NCBI GenBank assembly: GCA_022059125.1
Contig: JAEUWY010000001.1
Location: forward strand, 2,666,001 to 2,730,000
Direction of reading: 5' to 3'
DNA: 64,000 nt
DNA from: Corynespora cassiicola
Taxonomy: Eukaryota; Ascomycota; Dothideomycetes; Pleosporales; Corynesporascaceae
Position numbers and translations under genes: made by a program. The notes under the pieces are model-generated. The model searched no databases, was not told the origin of the DNA, and worked only from the letters and a program-made list of their open reading frames with translations. Numbering within the stretch: position 1 is the first letter of the stretch; each line of letters starts with the position of its first letter. Of this stretch, positions 1-11,133 are shown one piece after another.

Positions 1-390
1 TCCCGGTAATGCGGGGGAGGGGCGCTCATCAAGACCCCGACATCGACTGGATGACACGCCTTGGATCCTGAAAGCCCAAGTAGCTTCCAAATCCTTCAGG
101 ATTCGATGGCCTTGTTACACGTTCAATAATCAGCTGGCCCATACTTGAGAGGGGTTTCCTAGCTAGGATTTTGGTCCTGGGCAGCGTACTGCGCCAACCC
201 CACTGCCGATATCCTCATCCTGGATACGATTTTATTCCCGCCTTGGAATTGTCGATCTTTCAAAGAAAATATATGACCCACCCATCCCCATGGTAATCTT
301 CTTCTTTTGCCAGTTTGTAGCATCTACAACAGCAATTACAAACAATCATCGAAGCTTTAGGTCCAAATCAGAAGTTGACCAGTCGAGAAA
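1..390. other. Intergenic, 5' flank of dioxygenase gene
   Basis: No convincing coding region. It presumably holds the promoter and 5' UTR of the dioxygenase gene that starts at 391. A pyrimidine-rich stretch lies around 297-312. Confidence 0.5.
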
Positions 391-1470
391 ATGCCCGGCC
401 TACTCATCCAGAATACGCCCTTCGAGACAATCAACGTGAAGGAACTGCATCCTAGCTATGGTGCAGAGATAATTGGTGCGGATTTCCATAATATGTCGGA
501 TACGCAGTTCAAAGAGATCAAGGCCGCCATGGCACAAGTAAGGCCAACCATATCGTGACGGCGTTGTGGCTGACATGATTGGCAGTACGGTGTTCTTGTA
601 TTTCGATCCACTGGAATGGATGATGAGAAGCACGTAAACTTCTCCAAGAAAATCGGAGAGTTGGACAATGTCAAACGATACCTGACTGGTGGCCGTAAGT
701 TGCGCTACGAACACTTCGAACTCTTTGATGCTGGCAACGTCGATGAAGAAGGCCACCCGATCCACCCAGACTCGCCTCGTGCCCATTATAACAAGGGAAA
801 TGCGCTATTCCACGTCGATTCTTCGTTCAATCCGCGACGAGCATCGTGGTCACTGCTTCGAGCAATCAAGCTTCCTCCACCAGGCACAGGCGGAGAGACA
901 GAGTTTGCAGACAGTCGAACCGCATGGGACGAGCTAGACGAGAGTTTAAAGCAACATCTCCTAGAGAAGGATTATGTCGGGGCCCATACTCTTTTGCACT
1001 CTCGCAAGCTGGGCTCTCCAGAGTTCTTCGCCGACTTGGATCCGACCTCCCAACCCATGACTCGCCATCGCCTGTTACAGACACACGAAGGCTCGGGCCG
1101 CAAGACTTTATACATAGCCGCGCACTGCCACCACCTCGAGACAGATGCTGGCCCTATTCCCGAAGAAGAGTCTTCTGCATTGCTCAAGAAGCTCATGGAT
1201 CACGTGACACAACCAAAATACGTGATGAGCTTGCCATGGCTCAATACTGGCGATATGATTGCATGGGACAACACCTCTGTGATGCACAGGGCCACTGGTG
1301 GGAGCTTCCAGGGGAAGTACATCAGGGATGTTCGAAGGACTACAGTACATGACGACAGCCCGACTGCCTGGGGGCTAAACGCTGGCCAGGAAGCCAGAGG
1401 CTTCAACTTGCAGAAAGCGATGGGAGACAGCATGGCACAAGAGTCGGCAGATATCGACATAAAGGCCTGA
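391..1470 (+). CDS. TauD/TfdA-family 2-oxoglutarate/Fe(II) dioxygenase
   Basis: Two exons, 391-537 and 586-1470, give a 343-aa protein. The 48-nt intron has a GTAAGG donor and a GGCAG acceptor, and the frame is continuous across it. Seen: an HVD motif (proximal iron ligands) in FHVDSSF, a distal histidine in SVMHRATGG, and downstream arginines in YIRDVRR that fit 2-oxoglutarate binding. These are the hallmarks of the TauD/TfdA family (taurine, 2,4-D and related substrates). Length is a little above bacterial TauD (about 280-300 aa) and normal for fungal members. The enzyme is expected in the cytosol, oxidising a small carboxylate or sulfonate with release of succinate and CO2. The substrate cannot be told from sequence. 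An MFS transporter follows on the same strand, which may indicate a shared catabolic or detoxification role; that is inference. Confidence 0.9.
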
Positions 1471-2329
1471 AATGGTATTGAAATGCTCCTATGGCGGGTA
1501 TCGTTTCTTGACTCTGTTTCAATACGTCTCGAAAGTTGGGTGTCATGGGATCAGTACCCAGATAGTCACCACACATATCAAGTTTTCTCAACTAAATCTA
1601 CATGGAAATAAGTGACTCAGTACCCAGTTTTTTATGGCGCCGACAATGAAATCAGTTGAGAAGGGTGTTGTGGGTTTTATTGACCCTGGGTCGGCGATTT
1701 TGTGTCAACCACTCAATTGCTTATGGAGCCGACAACGGGTTTAGTTGGAAAAGGTTTGTGGGTAATGACTGACCCCAAGGTCAGGGATTTTAGGTTGAAC
1801 ACTTAATGTTTTGTGGAGCCGACAATGACTTGAGTCCAGGAGGGAGTTTTTGAGTAATTAATCATCATACATTAGGGTCAGAAATCTTGACTGTCCTTCT
1901 CATGAGTCTCTCTCAACAGTGAACAGCATTGCAAAAAACACCCCCGGGACACATAAACCCAAACCCCCACTCCCCCACCCTCGTTAGGTAGAGTGCCTGA
2001 TGAAAGCTCAATCGTGCTTAATAATGATTTGTTGGGCATCATATCTGCAGACGCGATTCGGTGCGGTTTCCTCGCATCTGCCGAACCCTGTACTCAACCG
2101 TGAAACCTTGATAATGCAGATAAGGACACTAAAACCGTTCGACATATTCGATTCGACCGATATAAAATATGAGGGGAAACATGCATTTAGCCAGCATGAT
2201 CTTGCTCAGATGACCTTAAAGAGCGATGGGGACCTACCAGCTCCACCCCATTCCTCTCGATACCCTCCAAGCGGCCACTGCGACCACCCAACCCACTCTT
2301 TTCGATAGACGATCGATATTCTATTCTCC
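1471..2329. other. Intergenic spacer with ~90-bp tandem repeat
   Basis: Separates the dioxygenase from the MFS gene. It contains three degenerate ~90-bp direct repeats (listed separately), then AT-rich sequence and the presumed MFS promoter. A 102-codon frame at 2000-2308 has no recognisable content and I do not call it. Confidence 0.6.
1633..1900 (+). repeat. Three-copy degenerate ~90-bp tandem repeat
   Basis: Units begin at about 1633, 1722 and 1812, giving periods of 89 and 90 bp. Each starts with TATGG or TGTGG followed by (A/C)GCCGACAA, and carries a later GACC...GGTC-like segment near position 55-65. Copies are clearly diverged, so this is an old minisatellite or short tandem duplication. 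No coding function is evident. Confidence 0.7.
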
Positions 2330-4421
2330 ATGGAGAAAAATCTTGAACAAAACCAGATTGAGAATGCAATTGAGCCTACCGATTCCCCGGTAAGCGAGGA
2401 AGGACAAAAAAGTGTGCCACTTGTGCTCAAACAAGCCCACGAGAACAATGTGCGAATTAAGTTAGGCTGGAGATCCTGGCTGATAATGGGCCTCTGCTGC
2501 TTCGCGTATGTCAAACCACCGATCAAGATGACGACTTTTGAGATCTAACAAATACAGCCTTGCCGGTCAGCTCTTTGTTTTCGCAGCAGTGGGGAATTCG
2601 ATTGCCTTTATTGTTCGGGAACTGGGCGAGCCTGTAAGTTGGTTCCGCGCCGCCATCCAGACTAGGTACAACATCTGACCTTGAGCAAGGAAGTTGCAGG
2701 ATGGATCATCCAAGGGCCATTGTTGATTCAAAGCGTTCTATCTCCTTCGGTAGGTCGCCTGTCCGATATCTTGGATCGGAAATGGATGGCCACCGTACCG
2801 CCCTTGATCGCGTTTGCAGGGGCAGTCTTGTCCGCAAAAGCACCCAACATGTATGTATGGACGATATAATACGGGTCTCGGCTAACTCAAATCGAGGTCG
2901 ACATTGATTGGAGGGGGAATGCTGATTGGGGTAGCTCTGCCATCTGCCTCCGTCTTACACGCTATACAAGCAGAAATCATGCCGCTGAAGTATCGTGCAG
3001 TGGCTAATGGCCTTTCGTTCGCAGGGGTTTCTGCTGGAACTATGTAAAAATACAGTAGATATGATTGAATGACTTGGGCTAACGATGGCAGAGCTGCTGC
3101 CCTGGGCGCTGGGGCCCTGACTGCCCAGAGTTTCGATGGATGGCGTAATATCTACTGGATCCTAGCTGGCTTCTACGGCATATCTGCACTAGGCTTTCTC
3201 ACATTATACTGGCCCGAGGCCCATCCGGATTACCCTGATATGAGTTGGAAGAAGATAACCTGGGAAATAGATCCAATTGGCTCGTTATTGTTCATGTCCG
3301 GCTGCGCACTCACACTCATCGCGCTGAACTGGGCCGGCGGCACATATACTTGGGGTAATCCACATGTCATGGCGCCTTTAACGACCGGACTAGTTCTCTT
3401 ATTGAGCTTCGGCATATATGAATGGAGAGGTCGAAATGATGGCCTTGTCGCACACGTCTTCTTCGAAAGCGGCCCAAACTTTCCCATAGGGATCCTCGGG
3501 TTCACAGTCGAGGGCTGGATCTACTATAGCGCAGTAAATACCGTCGCGCCGCAGCAGATCTTGAACCTAGGGTTTGAGACTGATGCCTGGCGCATCTCAG
3601 TACGACAGCTCGCATACGCTTTTCCCACGCTTGCTACGAGTGCTACCGTTACGGCTTGGGCGACTAAGAAAAAAGATCTCACTAGGCCACTAATCTGTAC
3701 TTTTCTGTTGTTCGTTGCTGGAACGGCTTGTTGGGCAACTTTGAACCCCAACCAAAAGAATATCCAGATCCTGTACACGGTGATCAGTACGTGTTTCAAT
3801 TGTATTCTGCGACGTTACACTGCCTGCCTAGTACCCAAGACCGTACCCACGGTTGCCTCAATGGCAACCCCCCCTTTCATATAGCATCGTTGAATCCCAA
3901 GTTTCTCTTCTATGTGCTAACCCACCATAGTTGCCATCGGCCAAGCCGGTCCGTTGACTCTAATCGTCCCCCTTATCCAATTTACGGCCCCCCATGCGTT
4001 TCTATCGACTGCCTCAGGCCTCGCATACTCGGGTCGCGCGATTGGGGGTGCATTTGGGTCGGCTGTCTTGAACGTCATAATCAACAACCACCTCAATTCT
4101 CACCTCGCGCCTCGAATCGCCAGTGCAGCTACGTCCGCTGGTCTCGAAGCCTCATCTGTACCGCAGCTCCTCACGGCTTTGGATTCCGGCTCACCCAATC
4201 TCATGGATGCTGTACCCGGAATCAACGAGACTATGCTGGCGGCAGCCGTCCATGAGCGAAGATGGGTTTATGCAAAAGCGTATAACCTAGCTTGGTGGAG
4301 CATATTTCCATTTGCGGTTTTGATGACAATTGCAATGTGCTTCTTGAAAGGCGTGAAGGAGTTGATGACGGAGAAGGTAGAAGCTACAGTGGAGAATGTC
4401 AAGAAGAAAGAGAAGCCATGA
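2330..4421 (+). CDS. MFS transporter, TRI12/siderophore-transporter-like
   Basis: Six exons: 2330-2505, 2558-2633, 2690-2850, 2897-3043, 3092-3786 and 3931-4421. They join in frame to 581 aa; several introns show CTGAC or CTAAC branch sites. The protein has a cytoplasmic acidic N-terminus followed by many hydrophobic helices. Family-typical segments visible are GRLSDILDRKW (the MFS loop 2-3 signature), a WRNIYWI segment, and a final SGRAIGGAFGSAV helix. The order and the large C-terminal half fit the fungal TRI12-like drug:H+ antiporter group, which includes the trichothecene efflux pump and many transporters of unknown cargo. No toxin-biosynthesis genes are seen here, so a toxin role should not be assumed. 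Expected in the plasma membrane. The cargo is unknown; the upstream dioxygenase may be a functional partner. Confidence 0.88.
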
Positions 4422-4917
4422 ATTAAATGTCATGCGTCGGATGCACCGGCATTGTCGGATACATGCAGGTCAATGGAAACCATGGTCGTAAGCTGCTTGG
4501 TGTGGAAAGAAATGAAGATCTCACGCAACGAAGTAGGACATGATTTGTTGGATGATTTTATATACCACAAACTCAGAGAATCGGATGACGCAAATAGCGC
4601 CAGTGCCGCCACTGGGCAAAATGATATTACTGTAAACATGAAAACTGTAATTCATGGTGAGGGGTATCTCCCATTGCAATGCCCGGACCAAACGCCGAGT
4701 CAAGCGCTACTCAGTTTCTAACGAACCTTTCGCATGGAAATACCAGATACAGAGAACCCCCTTGTGCCGAAAGATACTGGCGTACGATAACGAAAAAAAA
4801 AACCAAACGAGACCATTGTATCTATAGCGAAGGAAATTGAATGAAATCCGTTGTACCAATACCTGAAGTTGATGACCTATTGACTTGTCGCAATATACGA
4901 CCAGATCGTGAATGCAA
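4422..4917. other. Intergenic, convergent 3' ends
   Basis: Lies between the convergent MFS gene and the Met-rich orphan gene. No coding region seen; an A-rich run is at about 4791-4802. Confidence 0.5.
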
Positions 4918-6675
4918 TCAGCGGCGACGACCCTCAGCCTGGAGTCTGGCGGCCTTCTCAAGAGCCTCGCGCTGACGAATGGCACCCGAATAGGCAGCGG
5001 AAATATCCTTGGGAAGACACTTCTTGAAGACACCAGAGTCGGCGACGACAGCGTTGGGTCGGTCATTCTTCTTGGCAGCCGCCTTCTTGGTGGCATCCTT
5101 TTTGGGCGCGGCCTTCTTGCGCGGAGCCTTGGTCGCGCGAGGAGGCTTCACGACGGCGTTTTGGAACGTGACATCCTGGCCATCCCCATAGTAGTGGGAG
5201 TTTGTGCATCGGCGCTTGGGCTTGTAGCCGGCGGCTTTGCGGCGCCTGTCGTCGACGTCCCAGGGCTCGACTGGTGGCTGCTGGAAGAAGCACCAGAGCA
5301 GGCGGATCCGCTCATCATAGGTGAGGTTTGAGAAGTTGTCGTCGGAGATCTCGTCAATGGTGCGCTCGTTGGGATCGACGCGGGGGAGGCTCTCGAAGGG
5401 CATGGAGCGGAGTTCGGCAAGGGCCTCTTCGCCAGATGCGTCGTCGTCAGAGTCGTTTTCAGGAGACACGGAGTCGGGAGGGTTTTCCCAGTCCTCAGGT
5501 AGAGTGATGAAAGGGAAGTCTTTTTCGAGATCCAGATCGACGTCATAATCGTCCACGTTGGCAGGGAGATTTATGGGGGCACAGGCGTTCCCGGGAAATA
5601 CAGTGTGGGGATATTCTTCCCAGACTTGGACGACTTCAGCATCCTTGGGGATATCGATCAACGGGAAGTCCTTCTCAAGATCGAGCTCGACGCTACAACT
5701 GCCCATATGGGTAGGGAGGTTTGTGGAGCCAGACACCGAGTGCTGCCTAGAAGATGGTTGGGGAGGTGCCTTGATATTCCAAGCCTCGTTGGGAATACTG
5801 CTGCATGCTTCCGTTCCATTATACTGGATGGGGTCGGCACTATTCTGGTAGATGAGGTTCATGGCAGCCGACTGGGTGATGTCTATGATAGCAGGCTTTG
5901 TAAGTTTCATTGCAATAGGCTGTGTGAGGTTCATCCTGGTAGGGAGGATGAAGTTCGTGGCCGTAGGTTGAGTGGGGTCCACAGAGTTATAGTAGGCGGT
6001 GTCAAGACCAGTAGTTTGAATGAGAGCAATGTCATTGAGTTGAGTGCTGCTAGTACCATGTTGGTTACAGCTCATACCAGCAGGTTGGTTGGTGCTCATG
6101 CCGGTAGGCTCGGTAGAGTTGATATCAGCGGGATCAGTAAAGGCCATGTCATCAAGGTGGGCCATGTTCAAGTCATCGGAGCCTCCCATGCCATCATAGA
6201 GACCAGTGCTGCCCATATAGTTGAGATATGGAACGAAATTCGGATGATGCATATCGTTCATCATGTTCCTGGAGCTGAAATCCATGTTGTTCATGCCGGA
6301 CATTGAGTCGATGCCCACATTGTACATGCCAGTCATAGAGTTCATATCCAGGTCGTCGATTCCTTTCATGTAGTTGATGTTCATGTTGCTCATACCGGTC
6401 ATGGAGTTCAGATCCATGTAATTCATTTTGTTCATGTCGGTCATGCCATTCATGAAGTCCACATTGCTCATACCATCCGTAAAGTTCGTGTCGCGCATGG
6501 TCTCGAAATCTTTGACGCCGCTACTTGAGTTTATGAGATTTGGTGAGATCGCCATATTCGAGGCGATATTCATGGAGCAGTTCATGGCTGCCATATCATT
6601 GGCGATGTGTATACGGTCGGAGTTGCTGATATTGTTGTTGTCAATGCCGTTTGGTGTGAACATTGCCAGAGTCAT
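4918..6675 (-). CDS. Met/Asn-rich orphan protein with basic C-terminal tail
   Basis: Single-exon ORF of 585 aa with an ATG at 6675. I do not recognise the family. The N-terminal ~170 residues are dominated by Met, Asn, Asp and Gly in short repeats such as NSMTGM and NNMDF. The middle has Thr/Gln/Pro-rich repeats. An acidic block then contains two copies of an LDLEKDFP motif about 60 residues apart. The C-terminal ~150 residues look more structured (DERIRLLWCFFQQPP, then YKPKRRC) and end in a Lys/Ala/Pro-rich tail resembling histone H1-like or nuclear basic tails. A nuclear location is plausible from the basic tail but is inference. The frame is open over the whole length and a stop-free frame this long is unlikely by chance, so a real gene is likely. 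Confidence 0.75.
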   Translation of the reverse strand: MTLAMFTPNGIDNNNISNSDRIHIANDMAAMNCSMNIASNMAISPNLINSSSGVKDFETMRDTNFTDGMSNVDFMNGMTDMNKMNYMDLNSMTGMSNMNINYMKGIDDLDMNSMTGMYNVGIDSMSGMNNMDFSSRNMMNDMHHPNFVPYLNYMGSTGLYDGMGGSDDLNMAHLDDMAFTDPADINSTEPTGMSTNQPAGMSCNQHGTSSTQLNDIALIQTTGLDTAYYNSVDPTQPTATNFILPTRMNLTQPIAMKLTKPAIIDITQSAAMNLIYQNSADPIQYNGTEACSSIPNEAWNIKAPPQPSSRQHSVSGSTNLPTHMGSCSVELDLEKDFPLIDIPKDAEVVQVWEEYPHTVFPGNACAPINLPANVDDYDVDLDLEKDFPFITLPEDWENPPDSVSPENDSDDDASGEEALAELRSMPFESLPRVDPNERTIDEISDDNFSNLTYDERIRLLWCFFQQPPVEPWDVDDRRRKAAGYKPKRRCTNSHYYGDGQDVTFQNAVVKPPRATKAPRKKAAPKKDATKKAAAKKNDRPNAVVADSGVFKKCLPKDISAAYSGAIRQREALEKAARLQAEGRRR

Positions 6676-7801
6676 GATACTGCATTTGCATAAGAGGTAT
6701 ATCGAAAGAAGGGTTGGATAGACAGAAAAGCATCCAAGGAGCTTGGAAGGTGATGATCCATATCAGAAGGCTGGGCGGGCTGTGGTGGACTGAGCTTTCA
6801 CCAGGGGGCCGTGCGCTCACCGCAACCCTCGCCGATTAGGCTAGCCTACCCCGCCCAGCCACTCATATTCAGGCATCAAAGCAAGCGAGGCCAGTTGGAA
6901 CGCTCGTTTGTCTTCGCTTAAGTAAAGCGAAGATCTGCCGACAGCTGGGGCGGTGAAGATAGAATGGGGTTAATGCAATCTTGCTCTCACACTTGTCCCA
7001 CTCACTTATATTGTTGACTAAGCTATACTCCCAGCGTTTTCGAGCCTCAAGGTGTCAGACACTAGAATACAGACTTTTGTATTTGTAATCTTGTAACTCT
7101 TAGCCCGCGCTAGTTGTTATATATCCTAGGCACCTACTAATTTAGATACAGGCGGCACCAGTACCGCTGTATCACAAAATTATAGTATGTTCCTATAATC
7201 TAATAATAAAAAAAATTATAATTTATATTACACCTAAGATATACCCTTTACAGCTTTGTCGGCTCGCCCTAATTGTATACTTAATTACAGCACTGCTTAA
7301 AATAGTGCTTACCTCAATCATTAAATCAACATTAGAACCTTTCTGTTTTACTTAAAAACACACTATAACAATCTATTTTTTTAAGATAGAGTTAGTTTAG
7401 CCTAGATGAAGCTAGTTGTATTTAAAGATATAGGTTCTACTGCTTTCAAATAGGAATTTTTCCGCACAGTTCTTCTTGTCTTGTGGGACACTGACTAGAG
7501 CTGACAGAAGAGGAAAAAGGTTATGAGGATTGATCCAATGGCTCAAGATCTCATGCACATCGATAGTTGGAGCGTTCATCCAGCATCTTATTAGGCGGGT
7601 TAACGCAAGATGCCACCTTGATAATTGCCCTTGAATACTCCGGACCTAGGCTTTCGCGTGTCACGCTCTGGGCGAATCTTTTAAAGTTCGCGAGAGCTCT
7701 TGTATGCTACGAAAGTATTCAATATAAGAACATAAGAACATTGATATTCCAATTTGCATATACTAGCGTACTGATAGCGATGGGGATGGCCAAACTGGCT
7801 A
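6676..7801. other. Intergenic with AT-rich, probably RIP-affected relic
   Basis: 6676-7080 is the presumed promoter of the orphan gene on the minus strand. From about 7080 to 7460 the sequence becomes strongly AT-rich with many TAA, TTA and CTA words and no open frame, typical of an old RIP-mutated repeat. No transposon family can be recognised. Confidence 0.5.
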
Positions 7802-8854
7802 CTAGTCCCATAGATCAACCTCGCCGTTCTTGATCGATACCGTCCGCTCAGATGCCTCGCAGTAGAACATTATCTCATCCGACTCTGTATCCGATATTCT
7901 TGTAAACACGGAACCCTTCAAGTCTTCATCTTTCCAAGAATGGAGTCCCTCGTAGGCGATGCATCGTTTAGATGCGACACATTCCTGGCGACAAGCCTGC
8001 AGATGCCACCTGAAGTGGAAAGAATCTGTCATGCTGTCGTACTCCTCCTGCATCCAATCTCGTATTATGACACCATGAGATGGGGTTTTGACTAGCGCCA
8101 TGGCCTTTTCTTCTAGCCCCTTTTGCAAGCCCTCGTAAACGTCCATAAGCCTGAGCAGGTTCTCGAGAGGGTAGCGTGAAGGCGCAAAGTATGGCTCCAG
8201 GACGAAGAACTCTACTCGCTTGAAAGAAGCTCCCGGCACCTCGAGGGGCAACAAATCCCATCTGAAGTTTTTGTTGACATCGCCTTTCCAAGCTTCGCAT
8301 ATGGTGAATCCCATACGGAAGTCCGTCAGTGTCGCGCCAATTTGCCGAGAAAGGGAAATGCCTTCCGACAGATTGGATCGAGCTCTGAGGAGACCATAGA
8401 TGTCGTTCTCAGGATATTTGTAGGAGAATTTGCGTGCAAGTACTTCGTTGGCTTTACTCATAGCCTTGAAGTCATATATATGGACATCCTTGACAGAGAG
8501 GAACCGCGGTAGGCCGGGGATTGGTGCGCTATCCTGGTGATCGTCCGGTCGGTCTCGTGTATTTGATGTGAAAGCTGGTACTTTTGATATGCTGTCGAAT
8601 TTGACCACGCGATAGAACTGTTCCCGAGCCTCTTGGTAGATTTGTTTGCATGCTCGCACCCATTCTGGTGGGACGTTGCCATGACTAACACAGAAGTCAG
8701 GATCATAAGGGCCACAACCATAGCGTAATTGGCAAGAAAAGCCTTTAGGTTCATGCGAGATAATGAACTTGGTGTCGTTGAAGAGAAGGTCGTATATCTC
8801 ATCCCGCAGCTCCCGTGGAAGACGCATGAAGTTGGAATAAGGCTGCCCCGCCAT
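7802..8854 (-). CDS. 2EXR / F-box-like domain protein
   Basis: Single-exon ORF of 350 aa. The N-terminus has FMRLPRELRDEIYDLLF, the F-box-like LPxELRxxIYxxL start of the fungal 2EXR-type family, followed by a segment on former histories of similar proteins, WVRACKQIYQEA, where a conserved cysteine-containing helix is expected. The rest is a mixed alpha/beta region without a motif I can name. Such proteins are abundant in Pezizomycotina and mostly uncharacterised; some are thought to act as substrate adaptors. No introns are needed and the start ATG directly precedes the conserved domain. A cytosolic or nuclear location is expected. The functional assignment is only at domain level. Confidence 0.8.
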   Translation of the reverse strand: MAGQPYSNFMRLPRELRDEIYDLLFNDTKFIISHEPKGFSCQLRYGCGPYDPDFCVSHGNVPPEWVRACKQIYQEAREQFYRVVKFDSISKVPAFTSNTRDRPDDHQDSAPIPGLPRFLSVKDVHIYDFKAMSKANEVLARKFSYKYPENDIYGLLRARSNLSEGISLSRQIGATLTDFRMGFTICEAWKGDVNKNFRWDLLPLEVPGASFKRVEFFVLEPYFAPSRYPLENLLRLMDVYEGLQKGLEEKAMALVKTPSHGVIIRDWMQEEYDSMTDSFHFRWHLQACRQECVASKRCIAYEGLHSWKDEDLKGSVFTRISDTESDEIMFYCEASERTVSIKNGEVDLWD

Positions 8855-9809
8855 TTTGAATATTTTGTTTCAGGTGATTCTAAAAGCCAATGTAGGGCCT
8901 GGGTTTTATTATGTTGACAAAGACTGAGGCAACAGCGAACACGGGATGTGGTGAACAGGCAGACACGCGAGAACTGACGAGATGTCGTACCTGATGAACA
9001 CGTCATGCCCTACCCGGCCTAGCGTGTATCGGGAGCTACTTCGTGCCGGGGCGTCCGGGCTCAGGGGCATCTATAACGCGGAAAAGTAACCCTAAACATA
9101 TCTTGAACTATATTTATTAGATGTCGGTCAGTCTGACCAAAGCAACGGAGAGGTATAGAACTTCAAAAGTTAAAGAATCATTTGCTGAGTCATCATACGC
9201 ATATACGAGATCACGCGTGGGGCTACTCGTGCTTACCTAGGTACCTAGGTAGGTATGCTTCAGTGCGTGCATCGCAGGTAAATCAATTAGTGTTGCACTG
9301 CTCCGCACAGCGCGGCTCGATTTAAGCGTGCGACAGTAGCTTTATGGCCTTTCTATCAACCATGAATGAAGAAATATGCTGGTATGATTTATCAAACTTC
9401 ATCAAGCCATGAGAGAAGTGACCGTACATTTTTCTTCAAACGACGACCACTTGAGGCCCAGGTTAAACAACGAAAGCGAGAGCAATGAAACCTTGATGGT
9501 GTTGAGGTTTGATTTTGACCTAATGTGGACTAGCGCAAGACAGCTGGGGTCTCCCGCCTCGGAAAGGCTTGGCAGCACGTCGACGGCAGGCAGACAACAT
9601 CCAGAAAATGAATGCACTTCAGTGTCTTGTAGGAATCCACCTATCCAGTCTTCTCGCTAACTCACCTGCTTTGTCTCCGTGAGGGCGAAGCCTTTTCTTT
9701 AGCTTCCGCATGATAAAGGCCTCGGTAAAAGCTTCCTTGTGAGCGAACATTAACTTCCAGTTATCAAACCAACAGTAGTGCTTTCTACACTTGCACACAA
9801 CTCGCCATA
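8855..9809. other. Divergent intergenic region with TACCTAGGTA motifs
   Basis: Lies between the divergently transcribed 2EXR-like gene and cyclin H. It carries a cluster of palindromic ACCTAGGT words at 9237-9254. No credible coding region; short frames near 9400-9660 lack recognisable content. It is the probable promoter region for both neighbours. Confidence 0.5.
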
Positions 9810-11133
9810 ATGAAGCTGACAGAGGATGACATCTATCGCATGTCCACACAGTACAAGCACTGGTCCTTCACGCCCGAACAACTCGCTGCCCAGCGCCTGA
9901 AGACAAACATCCAAGCCAGCGAACGCGTCAAAGCGAACGTCGCGCGTCTACGAGCCGAGCGCGCAAGACAGTCCGAGAACGCCAGCGCCAGCGAGAGCGA
10001 GCGGAATGGCGCCGGAGGCGAGAGTGGGAGCAATACTCCCATACCAGGTGACAAGGAGGTGAATTGCTTGACGGTCGCCGAGGAGATGAAGCTTGTGGAC
10101 GTCTTCTGCGCGACCGCGCTGGAGTTGGGAACTTTTTGCAAGTTCCCAATAGAGGTGACAGTATGTCGTTCCCTACTGAGCTTGACATACATGCGCTAAT
10201 GTAATCTTCCAGGCGACCGGCATCCAATTCCTACGCCGCTTTTACTTATACAACTCCCCAATGACGTACGAAGGCCAGAACATCTCGCGAACCGCCATGT
10301 TCATTGCCAGCAAAACAGAAGGCCATCACACCAGTAGCGAGTCCTACGCCGCACGCTTCCCCAAGACCACCGCCGAACAAATCCTCGCGCCAGAATACCT
10401 AGTAGTACAAGCCTTGCGCTTCAACTTCGAAGTCAGGCACCCTTTCAGAGGCCTAAAGGGCGGCCACCTCGAAATGGTAGAAATGGCGCGCGGAAACTAC
10501 ACTCCGCCCCCGAATAGCGACAGAAGCGCAGGCGACATACAGCGGGAAATGCAGAAGCTGCCTCGTCCAAACGCCGCACCCTCCACGGTCAAGATGGCAC
10601 CCTCAGAGCTGGAGAAGCGCATAACGGAAGCCTACAGCTTCTCCTCGCACATACTGAAGACATCTGCTCTGCTCACAGACGCATATTTCCTCTACACGCC
10701 ATCTCAAATCTGGATGGCTGCCCATTTCCTGGCCGACGAGCCGCTGACGCGATTCTACCTCTCGACCAAGCTACCCGCCTCCCACCCACAGTACGAGAAG
10801 GTGTTCTCCACCATCAAGGACTGTGCCAACATGCTCTCTTCGCATCGCTCGTTTACGTCTGCGAACACGTCCAAGGAGGAGAAGGAGGCTCGTGATGCCA
10901 AGGACAAGGCTGAGGTCAGCAAGCTGGTCAAGAAGCTGCGGCACTGCAGAGACCCGGATAAGATCGACTTGGTCAAGTTAAACCAGGCCCAAAAGCGAGA
11001 TGCGGTGCAGGACGGGGGGCTGGAGGAGAATAAGGCGAAGAGGAGGAAGCTGGGGCGCGAGCAGTATGAAAAGGCGGCAGACGAGTTTTGGGGCCCAGAG
11101 CTGAACAAGAATGGTGGCAACTCGGGCGCATGA
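9810..11133 (+). CDS. ccl1: Cyclin H, TFIIH CDK-activating kinase cyclin (Ccl1-like)
   Basis: Two exons, 9810-10160 and 10213-11133 (52-nt intron, GTATGT donor, TTCCAG acceptor), give 423 aa. Seen: an N-terminal WSFTPEQLAAQRLKTN segment typical of cyclin H, a cyclin-box region with a FYLYNSPM helix, an IASKTEGH segment, and the diagnostic second-repeat motif TDAYFLYTPSQIW. The C-terminal ~100 residues are Lys/Glu/Arg-rich and probably disordered or helical. Cyclin H pairs with the Kin28/CDK7 kinase in TFIIH, which phosphorylates the RNA polymerase II CTD and acts in transcription initiation and nucleotide excision repair. An Ala/Ser/Glu-rich insert at about residues 40-80 is longer than in yeast or human cyclin H. 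The gene symbol follows yeast and is assigned by similarity. Confidence 0.88.

Noticed and set aside
2000..2308. 102-codon frame upstream of the MFS gene
   Set aside because: No recognisable content; overlaps the likely promoter and leader.
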